Positions 6,346 to 9,915 of a stretch of 9,915 bases of DNA are shown here, piece by piece; position 1 is the first letter of the stretch; each line of letters begins with the position of its first letter. The position numbers and the translations under genes are program-made. This stretch comes from Planctomycetota bacterium (GTDB lineage: Bacteria > Planctomycetota > UBA1135 > UBA2386), in NCBI GenBank assembly GCA_016793305.1, contig JAEUHU010000097.1:1-9915 (forward strand). The letters run 5' to 3'. The notes under the pieces were generated by a model, which saw only the letters and a list, made by a program, of their open reading frames with translations, did no database searches and was not told the DNA's origin.

Positions 6346-7749
6346 TCAGGCGAGCATGGCATCCGCCAACGCACGCAGCGCGTCTGGGCTCGGCATGCTG
6401 CCACCGAAGCGCGCCGCGTCGAGCCGTTCGTGCACGGCCTTGCCGGTGGCGATCACCTCGGCTGGCACGCCGCGCGCCGCCAACGTGGCCCAGCCCTCGC
6501 TCGACCAGCTCGGCAGCCCGGCCCGCCAGGCCAGCAGCGCGTCGAGCGCCGTCGCCAGCGTCGCCGGGTCCTGGCCGAGCGCCTGCTCGACACCCTGGCG
6601 CAGCCTTGCCCCGTTCCGTCGCGCGGCGCGACCACCACGCAGTCGGCTCACGGACCAAAGCCCGACCAGACCAGCCACGCCGAGCAGCGCCCACACCCAC
6701 CACGGCCACGCCTGCTGCGCCGCCAGCAACCGCCGATCGGCGGCGAGCCACTCTTCGACGCGCGGCTCGAGGGTGGCCCCGGGAGGCACCGGATCGATGC
6801 GCACCGGCACCGGCGGAGCCAGCAGCGTCTCGTAGCGACCACTCTTCGGTGCGAACACCACGAACGGCAGCGCCGGCACCTCGGTGAGCCCGCTGCGCAG
6901 GGGCACCAGGTCGAGGTCGAAGCGCCGTTCCCCGTCGTGGAACGACGAGGTCACGCCGAGCACGTGGAAGCCAGGCAGCGACGGCGGCGGCAACGGCGCC
7001 ATGCGGTCGAGGTTGCCCTCGCCGCGCACTGCGAGTTGCACCACCAGGTTGCCGCCGACTTGGACCACGGCACTCGAGGCACGCGTGGCCAGCTCGAACG
7101 CGCCGACGGCGCCATGGAAGCCCTTCGGCGCCGGCTTCGGCAGACCGAGCACGCGCAGCGAGCGGGCCACGGACGCGACGGTCGCCTCCTGCCGGTCGAG
7201 CGGTTCGCGCCCGCGCAGGAAGTCCTCCTGGAAGCGCTCGGCGAACGCGTAGTGCACCTGCACCGGCGCCACCAGCGAGTCGCCTTCGGCGAGGGGCAGC
7301 CAGCGGCAGCGCACCTGCAGCACCGCCAGCGCGCGGCCGTCGAGACGCCGTTCCGCCTCGACCACGAACGGCACCGCGCGGTCGCCGAGCGCCAGCTTCT
7401 GCGTCGGCACGCCGGGCGGCGGCGGCAGCAGTTCGACCGCCCGATCCTCGGCGGCCTGCAGCCACGGCACCACGACGTGGAACGGCTGGTCGAGGCGCTG
7501 CTGGAACAGCGGCACGGCGTGCTCGGTGAGCCACGCCGTGTCGAGCACGAGCCGCACGGTGAGCACGAGCGGCTGCTGCACGAACGCCGTGTCCGGAAGC
7601 CCGTCGACCTCGATGCCGATCGGCGGCGATCCGTTCGACGGAGCCGTCGGCGGCGCACCCGCTGCCGGCGTTCCCTGCTGCCCGTAGGCCGGCGCGAGCA
7701 ACGCGAGAACCAACCCGCTCTTGCACCAGGCCCGAACGAGCGCGCTCAC
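6346..7749 (-). CDS. batD: BatD-like protein
   Basis: Large periplasmic protein of the Bat (Bacteroides aerotolerance) system with one C-terminal membrane anchor; 467 residues. Residues 10-23 look like a signal peptide. The body is beta-rich, Ig-like, with two BatD hallmarks: KGFHGAVGAFELATRAS (209-225) and VGGNLVVQLAVRGEGNL (231-247). One transmembrane helix lies at about 349-367 (WPWWVWALLGVAGLVGLW), followed by a basic stop and a roughly 95-residue helical cytoplasmic tail. The frame is open upstream to 8310, but that part is a shadow of the TPR gene. GTG at 7749 overlaps the TPR stop (GTGA), gives the signal peptide and has GGGGGAG 8 nt upstream. It is the last gene of the operon; no batE follows. 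The biochemical role of BatD is not well established. Confidence 0.86.
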   Translation of the reverse strand: MSALVRAWCKSGLVLALLAPAYGQQGTPAAGAPPTAPSNGSPPIGIEVDGLPDTAFVQQPLVLTVRLVLDTAWLTEHAVPLFQQRLDQPFHVVVPWLQAAEDRAVELLPPPPGVPTQKLALGDRAVPFVVEAERRLDGRALAVLQVRCRWLPLAEGDSLVAPVQVHYAFAERFQEDFLRGREPLDRQEATVASVARSLRVLGLPKPAPKGFHGAVGAFELATRASSAVVQVGGNLVVQLAVRGEGNLDRMAPLPPPSLPGFHVLGVTSSFHDGERRFDLDLVPLRSGLTEVPALPFVVFAPKSGRYETLLAPPVPVRIDPVPPGATLEPRVEEWLAADRRLLAAQQAWPWWVWALLGVAGLVGLWSVSRLRGGRAARRNGARLRQGVEQALGQDPATLATALDALLAWRAGLPSWSSEGWATLAARGVPAEVIATGKAVHERLDAARFGGSMPSPDALRALADAMLA

Positions 7750-8540
7750 CAGTCCCGCTCCCCCGGCCGCGCGGCCGGTCGCGGCTGGTTCTGCCGCAGC
7801 GTGCGCTTCTTCTGCTCCTGCTGGCGCAGGCGCTGCAGCAGCTGCGTCACCTCCGCGGCCTCGAGGCCTTGCCCGGGCAACTCCGGCGGCTGCTCCTCGG
7901 GCGACTGGCCGTCGGGACCCGGCGGCGGCGGCGGGGGTTCGGGTTCCGGCGTCTGCTTCGGCTCCGGCGGCTGCTGCGCCGCGCGCAGGCGCTCGAGCTC
8001 GGCGAGGCGACGCGTGGCGCGCTCGGCGTTGCGCACCGCTTCCGGCCAACGGCCGCGCAGCCGGTCGGCGCGGGCGAAGCCGTCGATCGCCTGCTGCATC
8101 GCGCGCAGCGCCATCGTCCACGCCAGCGGTTCGGCGTCGGCGAGCTGGGCCGCCAGCACGGCGCGCTCGGCCCGTTGGTGCGCCGCCAACGCCAGCGCGA
8201 ACTCGGCGTCCGCGCGCCACCGTTCGTCGTCGTGCTGCAGCAGCGGCTGCAGCGCCGCTTCCGCGTCGCTGGTGCGCAGCACCCGCAGTGCGGCGAGGGC
8301 GGCGTTCCAACGCAGCTCGCTCGGCGCCGCGTCGCCCTGCGCAGCCAGCAACGACTGGAACACCTCGTGGGCTTCCTGGTGCCGTCCGGCCCGGTAGGCG
8401 ACGAGCCCGCGCGCGAACGCCGCGTCGGCAGCCTCGGGGGCCGCGGCGGTCGCGGGTTCCTGCGGCCGCGGTGCCGAAGCGACGGCCAGCGCCGCCAGCA
8501 CGCCGACCGAGACGCGGAGCACGAGGGATCGAGGCTTCAT
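7746..8540 (-). CDS. batC: BatC-like periplasmic TPR protein
   Basis: Exported tetratricopeptide-repeat protein of 264 residues, expected to act as a scaffold between the Bat VWA proteins and BatD. Residues 7-24 are a signal sequence or N-terminal anchor. TPR-like helices run from about 38 to 190, starting with AFARGLVAYRAGRHQEAHEV (41-60). A Pro/Glu-rich linker (191-223) includes six consecutive prolines (202-207). The end is a short helix, LLQRLRQQEQKKRTLR (234-249), and a C-terminal DW, a pattern I associate with BatC-type proteins. ATG at 8540 overlaps the batB stop (ATGA). No clear ribosome binding site precedes it, so translation probably depends on coupling to batB. The name rests largely on gene order; individual TPR units are degenerate. 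Confidence 0.77.
   Translation of the reverse strand: MKPRSLVLRVSVGVLAALAVASAPRPQEPATAAAPEAADAAFARGLVAYRAGRHQEAHEVFQSLLAAQGDAAPSELRWNAALAALRVLRTSDAEAALQPLLQHDDERWRADAEFALALAAHQRAERAVLAAQLADAEPLAWTMALRAMQQAIDGFARADRLRGRWPEAVRNAERATRRLAELERLRAAQQPPEPKQTPEPEPPPPPPGPDGQSPEEQPPELPGQGLEAAEVTQLLQRLRQQEQKKRTLRQNQPRPAARPGERDW
7758..7764 (-). promoter_or_regulatory. Ribosome binding site of batD
   Basis: On the minus strand GGGGGAG lies 8 nt upstream of the GTG at 7749, inside the end of the TPR gene. It decides the batD start. Confidence 0.55.
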
Positions 8541-9514
8541 CGACGGAACGTGGGCACGGCCCGACGCAGCATCCAGAACAACAGACCGAGGCACAAGGGC
8601 AGCTGGAAGCACGGCACCGGTTCGAGCGTGCCAGCGCGCAGGGCGGCGGCCCTTGCCGCCGGCACCAGTTCGTCGTCGTGCAGCCGCACCAGTTCGTCGC
8701 CGTGGACCAGCCGTCCGCTGCTTCCTTGCCCGGCGGCCGCGATCGCCTGCAGCGACGCGAAGTCGCAGTGCGTCACGACCTCCTGGCCGGAGCCGTCGCG
8801 GAAGAACGTCTCCCCGCCCGGCCCGTCGACCACGATCTTGCTGCCGGCCTCGGTGCCGATGCCGAGCGTGTGAACGCGGTGGCCTGCTGCGGCGAGGGCC
8901 GCGGCCGCGACCGTGCCGTTGCCGACGAAGTCCTCGCCGTCGCCGAGCAGCACGACCACCGCCCCGGGGTGGTTTCGAACCAGCGCGCCGGCCAGCGTCA
9001 GGGCCGCCCCCGGATCGGTGCCGCCACCGGCGAGCAGCCCCGGCTGCAGCTGCTGCGCCAGTTCGGCGATCGCCGGCCCGTCGTGCGTCAGCGGGGCGAC
9101 GCGGGCCGCGGTGCCCGCGAACGCGACCAGCGCGAGGCGGCTGCCCGGCGCGTGCTGGACGAGCTCGGTGATCGCCGCGATCGCGACGGCTGACCGCGAC
9201 GGGGAGACGTCGCGCGCCGCCATCGAACGCGACACGTCGACGCACAGCACGACGTCGGCGCCGAGCACGGCACCTTGCCCCGGCCGCACCGGCTGCAGCA
9301 ACGCGACCACGAAGCCGAGCAACGCCAGCGCCAGCAGCAGCGCGCGCAGCCGCTGGTTCGCCGGCCGCCCGAGCAGCACCGCCGCGCGGGCCCCGAGCAG
9401 TTCGCGCTGTCGCCGCTGCACGGCCCGCGCATGCCAGCGCCACGGCAGCGCCACCAGCGGCAGCAGCAACAGCCACGGCCAGTAGGCCGGCCAGAGCAGC
9501 ACGACGTCGCTCAC
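8537..9514 (-). CDS. batB: BatB-like membrane VWA protein
   Basis: Membrane-anchored von Willebrand factor A protein of 325 residues. Two helices come first (about 9-25 and 57-74), then the VWA domain (about 85-260), then a C-terminal hydrophobic segment (about 304-317). The metal-binding MIDAS is complete: DVSRS (Asp93, Ser95, Ser97), Thr166 in GGGTD, and Asp192 in LLGDGED. This indicates metal-dependent partner binding rather than catalysis. GTG at 9514 overlaps the batA stop (GTGA) and has GGAGG 5 nt upstream. The open frame extends upstream to 9823, but that part overlaps batA in another frame and is not credible. A second VWA gene directly upstream and TPR and BatD genes downstream give the batA-batB-batC-batD order. 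Confidence 0.9.
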   Translation of the reverse strand: MSDVVLLWPAYWPWLLLLPLVALPWRWHARAVQRRQRELLGARAAVLLGRPANQRLRALLLALALLGFVVALLQPVRPGQGAVLGADVVLCVDVSRSMAARDVSPSRSAVAIAAITELVQHAPGSRLALVAFAGTAARVAPLTHDGPAIAELAQQLQPGLLAGGGTDPGAALTLAGALVRNHPGAVVVLLGDGEDFVGNGTVAAAALAAAGHRVHTLGIGTEAGSKIVVDGPGGETFFRDGSGQEVVTHCDFASLQAIAAAGQGSSGRLVHGDELVRLHDDELVPAARAAALRAGTLEPVPCFQLPLCLGLLFWMLRRAVPTFRR

Positions 9515-9915
9515 CAGGGCCTCCGCAGCCAGACCGCCGCGAGCCAGGCACAGCCGAGGGCCAGCAGGCCGGCTCCGAGCGCCCACGGGAACAGCACCTG
9601 CACAAAGACCCCGGGCGGGGCCCACGGCAACGCCTCGAGTTCGTCGATCACCGCACAGACGTTCGCCAGCGCCTGCCGGTCGCGGGCCTCGAACGAGCGC
9701 CCGCCGGTGGTCGTCGCCAGCTGCTGCACCGCGGTCGTGTCGAGCGGCGCCCACGTGCCGTCGGCGCGCCGGTTGCCGCGGCCGACCACGATCGTGTGCA
9801 CGCGCACCCCGCTCGCCGCACACAGCTGGGCCGCGTGCAGCGGCGCGATCGACACCGCGTCGCCTTCGCCGGCGACGTTCTCCTCGCCGTCGGTGACCAG
9901 CACGACCACCTTCGC
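9511..9915 (-). CDS. batA: BatA-like VWA protein, C-terminal part (5' end beyond window)
   Basis: The last 134 residues of a membrane VWA protein. The visible part begins within the VWA domain at AKVVVLVTDGEEN, where TDGEEN carries the distal MIDAS aspartate. The Rossmann-like core continues (VRVHTIVVGRGN, then a GGRSFEARD element common to BatA-type VWA proteins). A transmembrane helix lies near the end (FPWALGAGLLALGCAWLAAV) with a short basic tail ending in Trp. The DXSXS half of the MIDAS and the N-terminal helices lie outside the window. The stop overlaps the batB start. Gene order and TM layout favour BatA over a generic VWA protein. Confidence 0.86.
   Translation of the reverse strand, partial: AKVVVLVTDGEENVAGEGDAVSIAPLHAAQLCAASGVRVHTIVVGRGNRRADGTWAPLDTTAVQQLATTTGGRSFEARDRQALANVCAVIDELEALPWAPPGVFVQVLFPWALGAGLLALGCAWLAAVWLRRPW
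9520..9524 (-). promoter_or_regulatory. Ribosome binding site of batB
   Basis: On the minus strand GGAGG lies 5 nt upstream of the GTG at 9514, inside the last codons of batA. It supports the overlapping GTG start. Confidence 0.5.

Noticed and set aside
7750..8310. N-terminal extension of batD
   Set aside because: It overlaps the TPR gene for 560 nt in another frame. The inner GTG has a ribosome binding site and gives a signal peptide.
6307..8397. A 696-codon plus-strand open frame over batD and the TPR gene, starting inside tRNA-Leu
   Set aside because: It begins within the tRNA, has no ribosome binding site, and its translation is low-complexity. It is the antisense shadow of the bat genes.
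7721..9193. A 490-codon plus-strand open frame over the TPR and batB genes
   Set aside because: Ala/Arg/Pro-rich shadow. The opposite strand carries a complete VWA MIDAS.
1..9915. CRISPR array, insertion sequence, toxin-antitoxin or defence system
   Set aside because: No regularly spaced repeats, no transposase or nuclease motifs, and no small gene pairs of that type were seen on either strand.

Overview
The window is GC-rich, gene-dense bacterial chromosome. A carbohydrate-type outer-membrane porin and a periplasmic gamma-glutamyltransferase indicate a two-membrane (Gram-negative-type) cell, and a transmembrane chemoreceptor indicates a chemosensory system. High GC, frequent GTG starts, tight 4-nt gene overlaps and a Bat (VWA/TPR) operon would fit a Planctomycetota-like lineage or a comparable GC-rich group. 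That placement is an inference only; no taxonomic marker is present. I see no mobile element, CRISPR array, rRNA gene or sign of recent transfer.

Layout. (1) Positions 1-1693, minus strand: a small NIL-domain protein followed, with a 4-nt overlap, by gamma-glutamyltransferase, whose 3' end lies beyond the window start. (2) Positions 1823-2467, plus strand: a candidate promoter, tRNA-Cys(GCA), and 28 nt later phosphatidylglycerophosphatase A (pgpA). (3) Positions 2468-2600: a 133-nt gap with an imperfect dyad and a 14-bp perfect palindrome just before the next gene. (4) Positions 2601-6204, plus strand: an OprB-family porin, a methyl-accepting chemotaxis protein 18 nt later, then a small secreted protein of unknown function that may have its own promoter. 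(5) Positions 6249-6336, plus strand: tRNA-Leu(UAA). (6) Positions 6346-9915, minus strand: the end of batA, then batB, a batC-like TPR gene and batD, each overlapping the next by 4 nt. This operon converges on tRNA-Leu with 9 nt between them.

How the genes work together. The Bat proteins probably form one envelope-associated complex: two membrane-anchored VWA proteins, a periplasmic TPR protein, and a large periplasmic protein with one membrane anchor. The NIL protein and GGT are probably translated together and may relate to sulfur-amino-acid or glutathione metabolism. The porin and chemoreceptor are probably co-transcribed, which suggests uptake of a solute linked to movement toward it. 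The substrate cannot be read from the sequence. Most of the window is ordinary housekeeping and envelope biology. The best leads are the porin-chemoreceptor pair and its palindromic leader, and a shared promoter-like 12-mer ahead of tRNA-Cys and the small secreted gene.
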